Source: JBFAPK01 sp040676675 (GTDB taxonomy: Bacteria; Actinomycetota; Actinomycetes; Mycobacteriales; Micromonosporaceae). From it: DNA of 64,000 nucleotides. A model generated the notes under the pieces. The model saw only the letters and a program-made list of their open reading frames with translations. It did no database searches and was not told the DNA's origin. Below are positions 28,105 through 36,476 of this stretch, piece after piece; position 1 is the first letter of the stretch, and every line of letters starts with the position of its first letter. Both the position numbers and the translations under genes were made by a program. The DNA lies in the NCBI RefSeq assembly GCF_040676675.1, contig NZ_JBFAPK010000020.1:62001-126000 (forward strand). The letters run 5' to 3'.

Positions 28105-28569
28105 ATGAAGGAGCGTTGGCTGCCGGTAGGAGTGCTCGCGGGCATCCTGTTCGTGATCAACGTGGTGGCCCGGCTGGTGATCAGGTTCGGGTTCGACAAC
28201 GGCACCGAGGCCTCCGACCGGGTCTCGCTCGCGATGTTCGCCGTGATCGGCGTACTGCTGGCGGCGATCGCATTCGTCGTGGCCCGGCGCGAGCCGCTGG
28301 CCCGATGGAGCGGCGACGTCGCCGTGGCGATCCTGGTCGCGCTGGCCGCCACGATCTTCATCGGGCCGTTCATCAGTGGCAGCCAGCCCTTCGCCAACGG
28401 CGCCGGCGAGTTCTTCGCGCAGATCTGGCTCTACGCCGGCTTCTCCGCCGGTGGGGTGCTGCTCGGTTACCTCCTGGTCACCGCCCTCGGGCTGGACCAC
28501 CGGTCGCAGTCGCTGAAGCGGTTCGCCGAGGTCAAGCGGGCGAAGCCGCAGCGCGTCGTCCGGCGCTGA
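28105..28569 (+). CDS. Four-helix membrane protein, unknown function
   Basis: 154 residues with about four hydrophobic segments (6-28, 42-60, 72-92, 108-128) and a basic C-terminal tail (SLKRFAEVKRAKPQRVVRR). GGGGAGGAAACAG gives a strong ribosome site. No family recognised with confidence; resembles DUF-type small integral proteins of actinomycetes. The 206 bp before it hold the upstream terminator and an AT-rich patch at about 28000-28045. Confidence 0.8.
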   Translation: MKERWLPVGVLAGILFVINVVARLVIRFGFDNGTEASDRVSLAMFAVIGVLLAAIAFVVARREPLARWSGDVAVAILVALAATIFIGPFISGSQPFANGAGEFFAQIWLYAGFSAGGVLLGYLLVTALGLDHRSQSLKRFAEVKRAKPQRVVRR

Positions 28570-28576
28570 CCCCGCC

Positions 28577-28602
28577 GCCGGCCCGCCCACCGGCGGGCCG
28601 GC
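28577..28602. terminator. Bidirectional stem-loop between convergent genes
   Basis: Perfect 11-bp stem (GCCGGCCCGCC at 28577-28587, complement at 28592-28602) with a 4-nt loop, filling the space between a plus-strand stop at 28569 and a minus-strand stop at 28603. Confidence 0.75.
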
Positions 28603-29595
28603 TCAGTCGGGCGCGACCCGGCTCACGTACGTGTGGTGGGTGGTGAAGCCGAGCCGCCGGTACAGCGCCACCGCCGCCGCGTTGTGCTCCTCGACCTGCA
28701 GGAACGCGTCCGTGGCGCCGAGTCCGGCGGCCCACCGCGTCAGCGCGCGGAGCACGTGCAGCGCCAGCCCCCGTCGGCGGGCGGCCGGCACCACCTCCAG
28801 CAGGGTCAGCCCCAGCCAGCGCCCGCGCTGACCGGTGACCGTGCCGCGGGCGACGGCGAGCAGTTCCTGGCCGCCCGTCGAGGCGTACACGTGCGCGAAC
28901 CGGATCGTCGGCACCGCCGTCAGCAGCCGCAGCGCGGCCTCCGGCAGCCTGTTCGCCGGCCGGTCGGGGCCGCTCTTGCGGGCCGCGACGAGCGCGAGCC
29001 AGGCGTCCGAGGGCTCCTCCAGCAGCTCGACGGTGGGCAGGTCGGCGCGGTGCGGCATCCGGTCGAGGAGCGCGGCCAGCGACGCGGTCTGCACCAGGAC
29101 GGGCGGCTGGGCGCGCCAGCCGCGTTCGTCCAGCGCCACGCCGACCGGCCCGGCCAGCGGCAGCGGTACGTTGATCCGCGCCGGCAGGCCGCGGGCGGCG
29201 TACCAGGACTCGACCGCGTCGATCGCGGCGGGCAGCGGCCGGTCCGGGTCGCCGACCGGCAGGGCGGAGTTGCCGCGCCCGGTCCAGCCGTCGGCCGCGC
29301 GCAGCAGCCAGCCGCCGAGCCGGTCCTGCACCGGCGCCGGCCACGCCTCGTTCGCCGCCAACTCCAGGTCGACCACCGCGCCCGCGACCGGCCGCCGGGC
29401 CGCCGGTACCCGCTTGGCGCGGTGCACCTCGGCCAGCGGTACGCGCAGCTCGCCCTTGCCGGTGGCGACCGTGAGATGGGTCTCGCTCAGCTCGACGAGC
29501 TCACCCAGCGTGTCGGAGAACTGCGTCCGGCCCTCGGAAATCCCCACAATCCGGCGGACCACCACACGGTGTCCCACATCCTGCCTTCGGAGCAC
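28603..29595 (-). CDS. GNAT acetyltransferase with N-terminal SH3-like barrel
   Basis: 330 residues. Residues about 1-70 (GHRVVVRRIVGISEGRTQFSDTLGELVEL...LTVATGKGELRVPLAEV, abridged) form a small beta-barrel; the C-terminal GNAT domain has LGLTLLEVVPAARRRGLALHVLRAL (CoA pyrophosphate loop RRRGLA) and the terminal NAAAVALYRRLGF motif. Same two-domain plan as Rv0428c-like proteins. GTG start at 29595 with GGAGGAGGT in front. Divergent from the ferredoxin gene by 79 bp. Substrate unknown; it lacks features of EctA. Confidence 0.88.
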   Translation of the reverse strand: MLRRQDVGHRVVVRRIVGISEGRTQFSDTLGELVELSETHLTVATGKGELRVPLAEVHRAKRVPAARRPVAGAVVDLELAANEAWPAPVQDRLGGWLLRAADGWTGRGNSALPVGDPDRPLPAAIDAVESWYAARGLPARINVPLPLAGPVGVALDERGWRAQPPVLVQTASLAALLDRMPHRADLPTVELLEEPSDAWLALVAARKSGPDRPANRLPEAALRLLTAVPTIRFAHVYASTGGQELLAVARGTVTGQRGRWLGLTLLEVVPAARRRGLALHVLRALTRWAAGLGATDAFLQVEEHNAAAVALYRRLGFTTHHTYVSRVAPD

Positions 29596-29674
29596 GATCG
29601 ACCTCCTCCACGGCGAGATACTAGGCTCTTACCGTCGCGGCTGATCGCGGCGTAGTTTGCGGAGGAGAAGATCG

Positions 29675-30001
29675 GTGACCTACATCATCGCCGAGCCGTG
29701 CGTCGATGTGCTCGACAAGGCGTGCATCGAAGAGTGCCCGGTCGACTGCATCTACGAGGGCAACCGGATGCTCTACATCCACCCCGACGAGTGCGTCGAC
29801 TGCGGGGCCTGTGAGCCGGTCTGCCCGGTAGAGGCGATCTTCTACGAGGACGACGTGCCCGAGCAGTGGAAGGACTACACCTCGGCGAACTACGAGTTCT
29901 TCGAGGACCTCGGCTCGCCGGGCGGCGCCTCGAAGATCGGCAAGGTCGAGAAGGACAGCCCCTTCGTCGCCGCCCAGCCGCCGCGCGGGGAAGCACACTG
30001 A
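29675..30001 (+). CDS. fdxA: 7Fe ferredoxin [3Fe-4S][4Fe-4S]
   Basis: 108-residue low-potential electron carrier. Cysteines CVDVLDKACIEECPVDC and CVDCGACEPVCP fit one [3Fe-4S] and one [4Fe-4S] cluster. GTG at 29675 with GGAGGAGAAG in front. Immediately upstream of dapC, as in mycobacteria (fdxC-dapC). Confidence 0.96.
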   Translation: MTYIIAEPCVDVLDKACIEECPVDCIYEGNRMLYIHPDECVDCGACEPVCPVEAIFYEDDVPEQWKDYTSANYEFFEDLGSPGGASKIGKVEKDSPFVAAQPPRGEAH

Positions 30002-30030
30002 ACCGGATCGGCAACGGGCAGGGACCGGCG

Positions 30031-31194
30031 GTGGAGACGTCGGGCCCGGCCATGTCCGGGCCCGGGGCGTCGGTACCCGGGTCCGGTGCGGTCGCGTCCG
30101 CCCCGGTCTCCGCCCGGCTTCCCGAGTTCACCTGGGACGCCCTGGAGCAGGCCGGCGCGCTCGCCGCCAGCCACCCGGACGGCCTGATCAACCTGTCGAT
30201 GGGCACGCCGGTCGACCCGGTGCCGCCGCTGGTGCGGGAGGCGCTGACCGGCGCTGCCGACGCGCCCGGTTACCCGCTGACCGCCGGTACCGCCGCGCTG
30301 CGCGCCGCCATCTCCGACTGGGTTGCCCGGACCTGCCGCACCGGCGGTACCGAGTTCGGGGTGCTGCCGACGATCGGCTCGAAGGAGCTGGTCGCGTGGC
30401 TGCCGACGCTGCTCGGCATCGGCCCGGGCGACACGGTCGTGGTGCCGTCGGTCTGCTACCCGACCTACGAGGACGGGGCCCGGCTGGCCGGCGCCACCAC
30501 GGTACGGTCCGACTCGCTGACCGCGCTCGGTCCGGCGACCCGGGTCCGCCTGGTCTGGGTCAACTCGCCGAGCAACCCGACCGGCCAGGTCCTGCCCGCC
30601 GCGCACCTGCGCAAGGTGGTCGACTGGGCCCGCGAGCGCGGTGCCGTGGTGGCGAGCGACGAGTGCTACCTGCCGCTGGGCTGGCAGGCCGAGCCCGTCT
30701 CGATCCTCGCGGACGAGGTCTGCGGCGGGTCGGCCGAAGGGCTGCTGGCCGTGCACTCGCTCTCCAAGCGCTCCAACCTGGCCGGCTACCGGGCCGGCTT
30801 CGTCGCGGGCGACCCGGCGCTCGTGGCCGAGCTGCTGCGGGTACGCAAGCACGCCGGGATGATCGTGCCGACGCCGGTGCAGGCGGCGATGGTCGCGGCG
30901 CTGGGCGACGACGAGCACGCCGCCGCGCAGCGGGACCGGTACGCGGCGCGCCGCGAGCTGCTCCGGGCGGCGCTGCTCGGCGCCGGCTTCGAGATCGAAC
31001 ACTCCGAGGCCGGGCTCTACCTCTGGGCCACCCGGCAGGAGGACTGCTGGGAGACGGTCGACTGGTTCGCCCGCCGGGGCATCCTCGTCGCGGCCGGGGT
31101 CTTCTACGGCCCGACCGCCCGGCGGCACGTGCGGTTGGCGCTGACCGAGACGGACGAGCACGTCTCGGCGGTCGCGGACCGGCTCGCGGGCTGA
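30031..31194 (+). CDS. dapC: Succinyldiaminopimelate transaminase DapC
   Basis: PLP-dependent class I aminotransferase of 387 residues in the diaminopimelate/lysine pathway, converting N-succinyl-2-amino-6-ketopimelate using glutamate. PLP lysine in HSLSKRSNLAGYRAGF; NSPSNPTGQV and SDECYLPLGW are the other PLP-site motifs. Assignment to DapC rather than other class I enzymes rests on these sequences and on the fdxA neighbour. Starts GTG 30031 or ATG 30052 are both possible; the first has GGGCAGGGAC upstream. TyrA follows after 11 bp. Confidence 0.9.
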   Translation: METSGPAMSGPGASVPGSGAVASAPVSARLPEFTWDALEQAGALAASHPDGLINLSMGTPVDPVPPLVREALTGAADAPGYPLTAGTAALRAAISDWVARTCRTGGTEFGVLPTIGSKELVAWLPTLLGIGPGDTVVVPSVCYPTYEDGARLAGATTVRSDSLTALGPATRVRLVWVNSPSNPTGQVLPAAHLRKVVDWARERGAVVASDECYLPLGWQAEPVSILADEVCGGSAEGLLAVHSLSKRSNLAGYRAGFVAGDPALVAELLRVRKHAGMIVPTPVQAAMVAALGDDEHAAAQRDRYAARRELLRAALLGAGFEIEHSEAGLYLWATRQEDCWETVDWFARRGILVAAGVFYGPTARRHVRLALTETDEHVSAVADRLAG

Positions 31195-31205
31195 CGGGGC
31201 GGACC

Positions 31206-32282
31206 ATGACGCGCGTGGCGGTGGTCGGTACCGGCCTGATCGGCGGTTCGATCCTGCTGCGGCTGGCCGAGACGGCGCGCTCCGACGCGGCATTCCCCGG
31301 GTCGGCGCGCTCCGACGCGGAGCTGGACGTGTGCGGCTGGGACCCGGATCCGGGCACCCGGCGGGAGGGGCGCGGACGCGGGCTGGTCTTCGCCGACGAG
31401 CTGGTCGAGGCGGTACGCGAGGCCGACGTCGTCTTTCTCTGCGGGCCGCTGCCGACGTTGCCGGAGACCCTGGCCACGGTCACCAAGTCCACCGGCGACG
31501 GCTGCGTCATCACCGACGTGGGCAGCACCAAGTCGGCGCTGGCGACGTACGCGGTCGAGCACGGGCTCGCGGACCGGTTCGTACCCGGGCATCCGATGTC
31601 GGGTACCGAGCGGGCCGGGCTGACGGCCGCCGCGCCGGAGCTGCTGCGCGGCGCGGCCTGGGTGCTCTGCCCGCCGTCGGACGCCCCGCTCGACCACTTC
31701 CGTACCCTGGCGGCGCTGCTGGTGCGGGTCTTCGAGGCGAAGATCGTGCCGATGTCCCCGGTGGTGCACGACTCGGCCGCCGCGCTCGCCTCGCACATCC
31801 CGCACCTGCTCGCCGGCAGCCTCGCCGGGGCGGTGGCCCGCTCGCCGCTGCGCGACGCGGTGCTCGGGCTCGCCGCGGGAAGCTTCCGGGACGGCACCCG
31901 GGTGGCGGGCGCGCCGAGCCGGCGTACCGCCGACATGGTGATCAACAATCGGGACGCGGTGCTGCGCCAGCTCGGCGCGGTGCAGGAGTTCCTCGCCGCG
32001 CTGGCCGACGCCGTGCGCGACGACGACGTCGAGGCGCTCCAGCGCCGGTACGCCGAGGGCCGTGGCCTGCGCGAGGCGCTGCTGGACCGGAGGGTCGCCG
32101 CCTCGGTCCGGCGGTTCCCGCGCGCCGGGAGCAGCGCCGGGAACGGCGGCGGGGCGGGGACCGGCACCGGCGGCGCCGAGCGGGACTTCCTGCTGGCGCT
32201 GGGGGAGTCGGGCGGCTACCTGACCGGCTGTGCCGTCGAGCCCACCGAGGTGGTCTACGCCGCCTGCGCGCCCGAACGCTGA
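31206..32282 (+). CDS. tyrA: Prephenate dehydrogenase
   Basis: 358 residues, tyrosine biosynthesis. NAD-binding VVGTGLIGGS at the N-terminus, ITDVGSTKSALA and FVPGHPMSGTERAG (prephenate site), then the helical dimerisation domain with DSAAALASHIPHLLA. An insertion of about 30 residues just after the first helix contains a duplicated ARSDA motif, encoded by a 30-bp-period direct repeat at 31273-31320. A Gly-rich linker (SSAGNGGGAGTGTGG) precedes a C-terminal extension of about 40 residues. Downstream of dapC, likely cotranscribed. Confidence 0.92.
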   Translation: MTRVAVVGTGLIGGSILLRLAETARSDAAFPGSARSDAELDVCGWDPDPGTRREGRGRGLVFADELVEAVREADVVFLCGPLPTLPETLATVTKSTGDGCVITDVGSTKSALATYAVEHGLADRFVPGHPMSGTERAGLTAAAPELLRGAAWVLCPPSDAPLDHFRTLAALLVRVFEAKIVPMSPVVHDSAAALASHIPHLLAGSLAGAVARSPLRDAVLGLAAGSFRDGTRVAGAPSRRTADMVINNRDAVLRQLGAVQEFLAALADAVRDDDVEALQRRYAEGRGLREALLDRRVAASVRRFPRAGSSAGNGGGAGTGTGGAERDFLLALGESGGYLTGCAVEPTEVVYAACAPER

Positions 32283-32442
32283 GCGGTACCGCCGCCCGCC
32301 CCGAGCGTCTCCGCCCACGCCGTCCCTCCGCCGGGCCGTCGGCGAACCCGCCATTCGGGAAAGCCCGCGCCGAACCGCATGAACGCGCCCGTACGGGGAA
32401 CGAGGTGACAAGCGGAACGGACCCGACCGGAGGGGTGCTCGG

Positions 32443-33006
32443 ATGACAATGGCACAGGAACAGGACGTGGTCGACCTGCTGCTCGACCAGCACAACCAGA
32501 TCAAGGGGCTCTTCGCCCAGTTGGCCGGGGCGCAGGGGGAACGGAAGCGGGAGCTGTTCCAGGACCTGGTCCGGCTGCTCGCCGTACACGAGAGCGCCGA
32601 GGAGATCGTGGTGCACCCGGCGGCCAAGCGGGCCGCCGAGGTGGAACAGTTGGTGGCCGAACGGCTGCACGAGGAGGACGAGGCCAAGCGGGAGCTTGCC
32701 GACCTCTACGACCTGGGCGTCGAGCACCCGGACTTCGACACCCGCCTGGCCAAGTTCGCGGACGCCGTGATCCGGCACGCCAGCCACGAGGAGTCGGAGG
32801 AGTTCCCGGCCCTGCGTCGGGACGTACCGGCCGAGGAACTGGTCCGGATGGCCGGGGCGCTGCGTGCGGCGGAGGCGATGGCGCCGACCCGGCCGCACCC
32901 GCACAGCGGCGAGTCGGCCGCCGCGAACCTGCTGGCCGGACCGCCGCTGGCGCTCTTCGACAAGCTCCGCGACGGCGTACGCGACTGGCGTCAGTCGAAC
33001 GCGTAG
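32443..33006 (+). CDS. Hemerythrin HHE-domain protein
   Basis: 187 residues with a four-helix HHE cation-binding domain: DQHNQIK, AVHESAEEIVVHP, HEEDEAKR and HASHEESEEFP supply the His/Glu ligands of a di-iron site. The C-terminal 50 residues are less conserved. Members bind oxygen, sense iron or oxygen, or deal with peroxide/NO. No operon partner; convergent with a DUF2071 gene. Confidence 0.93.
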   Translation: MTMAQEQDVVDLLLDQHNQIKGLFAQLAGAQGERKRELFQDLVRLLAVHESAEEIVVHPAAKRAAEVEQLVAERLHEEDEAKRELADLYDLGVEHPDFDTRLAKFADAVIRHASHEESEEFPALRRDVPAEELVRMAGALRAAEAMAPTRPHPHSGESAAANLLAGPPLALFDKLRDGVRDWRQSNA

Positions 33007-33074
33007 CAGGGCTGATCAGTCCCCGGTCCGCCGGGCCCGCGGTGACGCGGTGCCGCCGGCGGACCCGTTTCAGC

Positions 33075-33096
33075 CGTCCGCCGGGCCCGGCGGACG
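33075..33096. terminator. 22-bp perfect palindrome between convergent genes
   Basis: Half-site CGTCCGCCGGG followed directly by its complement CCCGGCGGACG, between the hemerythrin stop (33006) and the DUF2071 stop (33114). Probably a transcription terminator for both strands. Confidence 0.55.
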
Positions 33097-33113
33097 CCCC
33101 CGGCGCCGCGCTG

Positions 33114-33830
33114 TCACCGATGCCAGATCCCGACGCGTACCGGCACCCCGTCGGAGGCGTGCACCAGGGGATCGGTGTCGGGGGCCGGGATTCCCGCCGA
33201 GGTCAGCAGGTCCTGGTCCAGCCGCACCGGCTCCGCGTGCCGCAGCGGCCAGGGCGGGTGCTCCACCTCGGCGGCGACCAACCGACCGGCGACCTTCGAG
33301 AAGAGCCGGTAGCGGGCCGTCAGGAAGTGCGCCAGGGCGTCGTACTCCGGCTCCGCCAGCGCCGGTCCGAGCCGCAGCTCCGCCCGGCGTCGGCCGCGGC
33401 CGGTGGATGGCCAGCGGCGCCGACTGCGGTAGCTGACCACGTCTCCGTCGACCCGCACCGCCATCTCCGACCAGAAGTAGGGCAGCGCGTACCCCGCCCG
33501 GGCCGCCAGCACGGCGGGGAGCCGGGCGGCGTCCAGGGAGAAGAACCAGATGCCGCTGCGCCCGCTCGGGTCCCGGACGTACGTGCGGACGTTGGTCTCC
33601 GGGAACCGGGACAGCCACGGCAGCGCCGGCACGCCGGGCGCCCGGACCCCGCGCATGAGAAAGGGCGTCAGGCCGACCCAGGCCGACCCGTCGCAGGTCT
33701 GGACGGTCAGCGGCGCCGGTACCAGCGCCTGGAGCGTCTCCGTCGGGTACCGCCAGTGGAGGAAGGCGATCCGGCTCCAGCGGTGGTACATCACCGGCCG
33801 ACGTACCGCCGGCGACGGCGGGGCCTTCAT
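33114..33830 (-). CDS. DUF2071 (YqjF-like) protein
   Basis: 238 residues of the DUF2071 acetoacetate-decarboxylase-like family: FLHWRYPTETLQALVPAPLTVQTCDGSAWVGLTPFLM (abridged reading of the diagnostic N-terminus: LHWRYPTETLQALVP), FPETNVRTYVRD, GIWFFSLDA and RYRLFSKVAGRL. Function unknown. ATG at 33830 has AGGAGG nine bases upstream; the longer frame to 33947 lacks this. Confidence 0.9.
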   Translation of the reverse strand: MKAPPSPAVRRPVMYHRWSRIAFLHWRYPTETLQALVPAPLTVQTCDGSAWVGLTPFLMRGVRAPGVPALPWLSRFPETNVRTYVRDPSGRSGIWFFSLDAARLPAVLAARAGYALPYFWSEMAVRVDGDVVSYRSRRRWPSTGRGRRRAELRLGPALAEPEYDALAHFLTARYRLFSKVAGRLVAAEVEHPPWPLRHAEPVRLDQDLLTSAGIPAPDTDPLVHASDGVPVRVGIWHR

Positions 33831-33987
33831 CGTCGTGGCCTCCTTCCCGCACATCCTCGCACCCGGCGCACGGCTCGGGGCTCCGATCGAGCCGGGCCGG
33901 TGGGTTCGCCCTGGGGCCCTGGGCGTCATCCATCTGACATCTCCCACCCGCGACGTCGGAAACCTCGGCCGTTCCCCGGCCGCGCCG

Positions 33988-35010
33988 TCAGGAGACGGGC
34001 GCGCAGCGGTTGCTCTTGAGCCAGACGGTCCCCGGTTCGGCCGGTGCGGAGGAGAGGTACGTGATCGTGACGGAGCCGCCCGGCCGGATCACCCGGTTGT
34101 GGCTGGCGTTCGCCACGCTGACGAAGCCGTCGTAGCGGTCGAGCAGCACGGCGCCCCGCAGTCCGCGCAGCTCGTGCTCGGCCGGCAGGCTCCAGCTCGA
34201 CGTCCAGCCGTCGATCGTCGTCGCGGTGGTGTTGCGCAGCACCAGCCGGGTCCTCGTGGCCCCGGTTGCGGGGTACTGGGCGAAGTCGAAGGTGCAGCTC
34301 GGCGGCGGCGGTGGCAGGGTGGTCACGGTCACCGTCTCGGAGAGCGCCGAGGCGTTGCCGGCGTCGTCCACGGCCCGGATCGCGAAGGTGTACGTCGTCG
34401 ACGGCGTCAGGTTGCCGATCCCGGTGGTGTTCGGCCCGGTCGGGTACTGCGGCACGTCCCAGATGCGGCGGGCGCCCCCGGCTTCGACGAGCATGATGTC
34501 GTACCGGGCGAGCATGACGTTGTCGGTCGAGTGGGCCCAGGTCAGCCGCACGCTCGTGGCGGCGATCTCGGAGGCGACCGGCCGACCCGGCACGGTCGGC
34601 GGCTCGCTGTCCCCGGGCGGCATGGTGACGCGCAGCTCCGGCGAGGACGCGGAGGCGTTTCCGGCCGCGTCCCGCGCCCGCACCGTGAGGTAGTAGGTGT
34701 GCGAAGGGCTGAGCGCGTCGATCCGGAGGCTGTTGGTGGGGCTGGAGAAGCTCCGGCCGAAGTCCTCGTACCGCATGCCGATCTGGTACTCGACCACGCC
34801 GACGTTGTCCGTGGACGCCTCCCAGCTGATCAGCAGGGTGGTGTTGGTGGCCTCGACCACCGTGATCGGGCCGGGTCTGCTCGGTGGTTCGGTGTCCTCG
34901 TAGGCCGCGTACGCCGGGGCGGCTCCCGGCGCGACCAGGGCGACCGCCAGGACGGAGAGGATCAGACCGCGGGCCCGGGTCCGGGCCGTTCGGTACGGGT
35001 GGCTGCGCAC
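33988..35010 (-). CDS. Secreted protein with two fibronectin type III domains and a CBM2-like domain
   Basis: 340 residues from GTG 35010 (GAGGAG six bases upstream; an ATG at 35061 is an alternative). Signal peptide with basic start and LILSVLAVALVAPGAAPAYA. Two Fn3 domains (EPPSRPGPITVVEATNTTLL..., and EPPTVPGRPVASEIAATSVR...) separated by PPGDS, then a PPPPP linker and a C-terminal CBM family 2-like domain bounded by Cys (SCTFDFAQYP ... SNRCAP) with Trp in DGWTSSWSLP. No catalytic domain, so it is an extracellular polysaccharide-binding or adhesion protein. Possible link with the cellulose-like glycan locus at the window start is speculative. Confidence 0.88.
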   Translation of the reverse strand: MRSHPYRTARTRARGLILSVLAVALVAPGAAPAYAAYEDTEPPSRPGPITVVEATNTTLLISWEASTDNVGVVEYQIGMRYEDFGRSFSSPTNSLRIDALSPSHTYYLTVRARDAAGNASASSPELRVTMPPGDSEPPTVPGRPVASEIAATSVRLTWAHSTDNVMLARYDIMLVEAGGARRIWDVPQYPTGPNTTGIGNLTPSTTYTFAIRAVDDAGNASALSETVTVTTLPPPPPSCTFDFAQYPATGATRTRLVLRNTTATTIDGWTSSWSLPAEHELRGLRGAVLLDRYDGFVSVANASHNRVIRPGGSVTITYLSSAPAEPGTVWLKSNRCAPVS

Positions 35011-35120
35011 GACGAACTCCTCGCTCTCGGCTGCCGGCGTCGCCACCGCGACGCCACGCATTCATCATGAGCGATGCGGTTCGCGTCCCGTCAACTCCCT
35101 TGCCGCTGGCCGTGCCGTTC

Positions 35121-36314
35121 TTATGCCGCGTCCCGTACGCACCGGACGTGCTCCTCCAGTCGCGGTACGACCTCCTCGGCGCGGGGCATGGCCCCGATCC
35201 GCCCGCCGATCCGGGCCGCGTTGGCGCGGTACGACGGGTCGGCGCCGAGCCGGCGGAACGCGTCGCGGACGGCGTGCGGTGACGTCGGCTGGGCGGGACA
35301 GGTCAACCCGGCACCGCCGGCCTCGACGAGCCCGGCCAGTTCGTGGTGGTCGGCCGCGACGGGGAGCATCACCAGCGGTTTCCCGTGCGCGAGCGCGCCG
35401 AGTACGCTGCCCGCGCCGGCGTGGCAGACCACCAGGTCACAGTGGGGCAGCAGGAGTTGCTGCGGGATGTAGCGCTCGACGCGGACGTGTGCCGGTTGGG
35501 GCCCGAACCGGTCCGGGTCGCCGTCCGGGCCGATCGTGACGACCAGGTTCACCCCCTCGTCGCGCAGCGCCTCGATCATCACCGCCAGCACGCCCACCGC
35601 GCTGTTGTTGTGCGTGGTGCCGAGCGTGACGTAGACGGTCCGCTCGTACGGCAGTCCCGACAGCGCGGGTGGCGGAGGCGGGGACGTGGCCAGCGGGAGG
35701 ACGCTCTCCGGTCGCAGCGGCCACATCTCCGGGTAGAGCCAGCCCGGCACCTCCGGGCGCAGCTCCTCGGGCCAGATGTCCAGGTAGGGCGTCGCGGTGT
35801 AGGCGGCGCCGCGGGCGGGGTCGACCTCCCAGCGTGCGTGCAGATCGGTGAGCGCCGCGCGGAGCAGGGGAGCCGAGGCGTTCGACTTCGGGGACCCGAA
35901 CCCGTGCAGGACGTGCGGCGCGCCGACGGCCGCGGCGGCGACCTCGCCCGCCCACTCGGCGAGGTTGCTGACCACCAGGTCGGGCCGCCACTCGCGGGCG
36001 AACGGTACGAGGTCGTCGGCCATCGCCGGGGCGTTGATCCCGATCAGCGAGTGCAGCACGACGTGTTGCAGCCGTTCGTGCGGGGAGAGCGCGGCGAACA
36101 GGTCGCCCGGAACGGAGTCGCGGTACCGCCGGATCGACTCGGCGAACGGCAGCCCCGCCGGCACCGCCGTCAGGCCGGCCTTCTCGACGTGGCGGGCGGC
36201 GTCCGCGCCCGTCGCGAAGACGACCTCGTGTCCCCGGGCGCGCGCCGCCGTGGCCAGCGGGAACATCGGCGCGAGATGACTGTGTACCGGCCCGGAGGTG
36301 AAGAGCATACGCAC
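35121..36314 (-). CDS. GT1-family (UGT/macrolide-type) glycosyltransferase
   Basis: 397 residues, GT-B fold. N-terminal MLFTSGPVHSHLAPMFPLA (acceptor domain with the His base), C-terminal donor-binding signature VRVERYIPQQLLLPHCDLVV then CHAGAGSVLGALAHGKPLVM and PVAADHHELAG. Close in pattern to EryCIII/MGT-like transferases that act on natural products. GTG 36314 or ATG 36308. Same strand and 162 bp downstream of the Pls-type synthetase, so it may belong to that locus and decorate its product or another metabolite; no sugar-nucleotide genes are present. Confidence 0.88.
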   Translation of the reverse strand: MRMLFTSGPVHSHLAPMFPLATAARARGHEVVFATGADAARHVEKAGLTAVPAGLPFAESIRRYRDSVPGDLFAALSPHERLQHVVLHSLIGINAPAMADDLVPFAREWRPDLVVSNLAEWAGEVAAAAVGAPHVLHGFGSPKSNASAPLLRAALTDLHARWEVDPARGAAYTATPYLDIWPEELRPEVPGWLYPEMWPLRPESVLPLATSPPPPPALSGLPYERTVYVTLGTTHNNSAVGVLAVMIEALRDEGVNLVVTIGPDGDPDRFGPQPAHVRVERYIPQQLLLPHCDLVVCHAGAGSVLGALAHGKPLVMLPVAADHHELAGLVEAGGAGLTCPAQPTSPHAVRDAFRRLGADPSYRANAARIGGRIGAMPRAEEVVPRLEEHVRCVRDAA

Positions 36315-36476
36315 GACGAAGGAGGCCTTCCTGTTCCGGAGGCGTGACGGTTCACGTGGCCACCAAAATACGTACCGGCGATCCGATCCATCGAACGCGC
36401 CACGGTCGCTCCTGTACGTGGCGTATGCACCCCGCCGAGCCGGTCGGCTTCGACGTACGGCGCCAGGTCGCTCCGC

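Noticed and set aside
28603..29595. GNAT protein as EctA
   Set aside because: It has an SH3-like N-terminal barrel and twice the length of EctA, and sits 11 kb from ectB beside ferredoxin and dapC.
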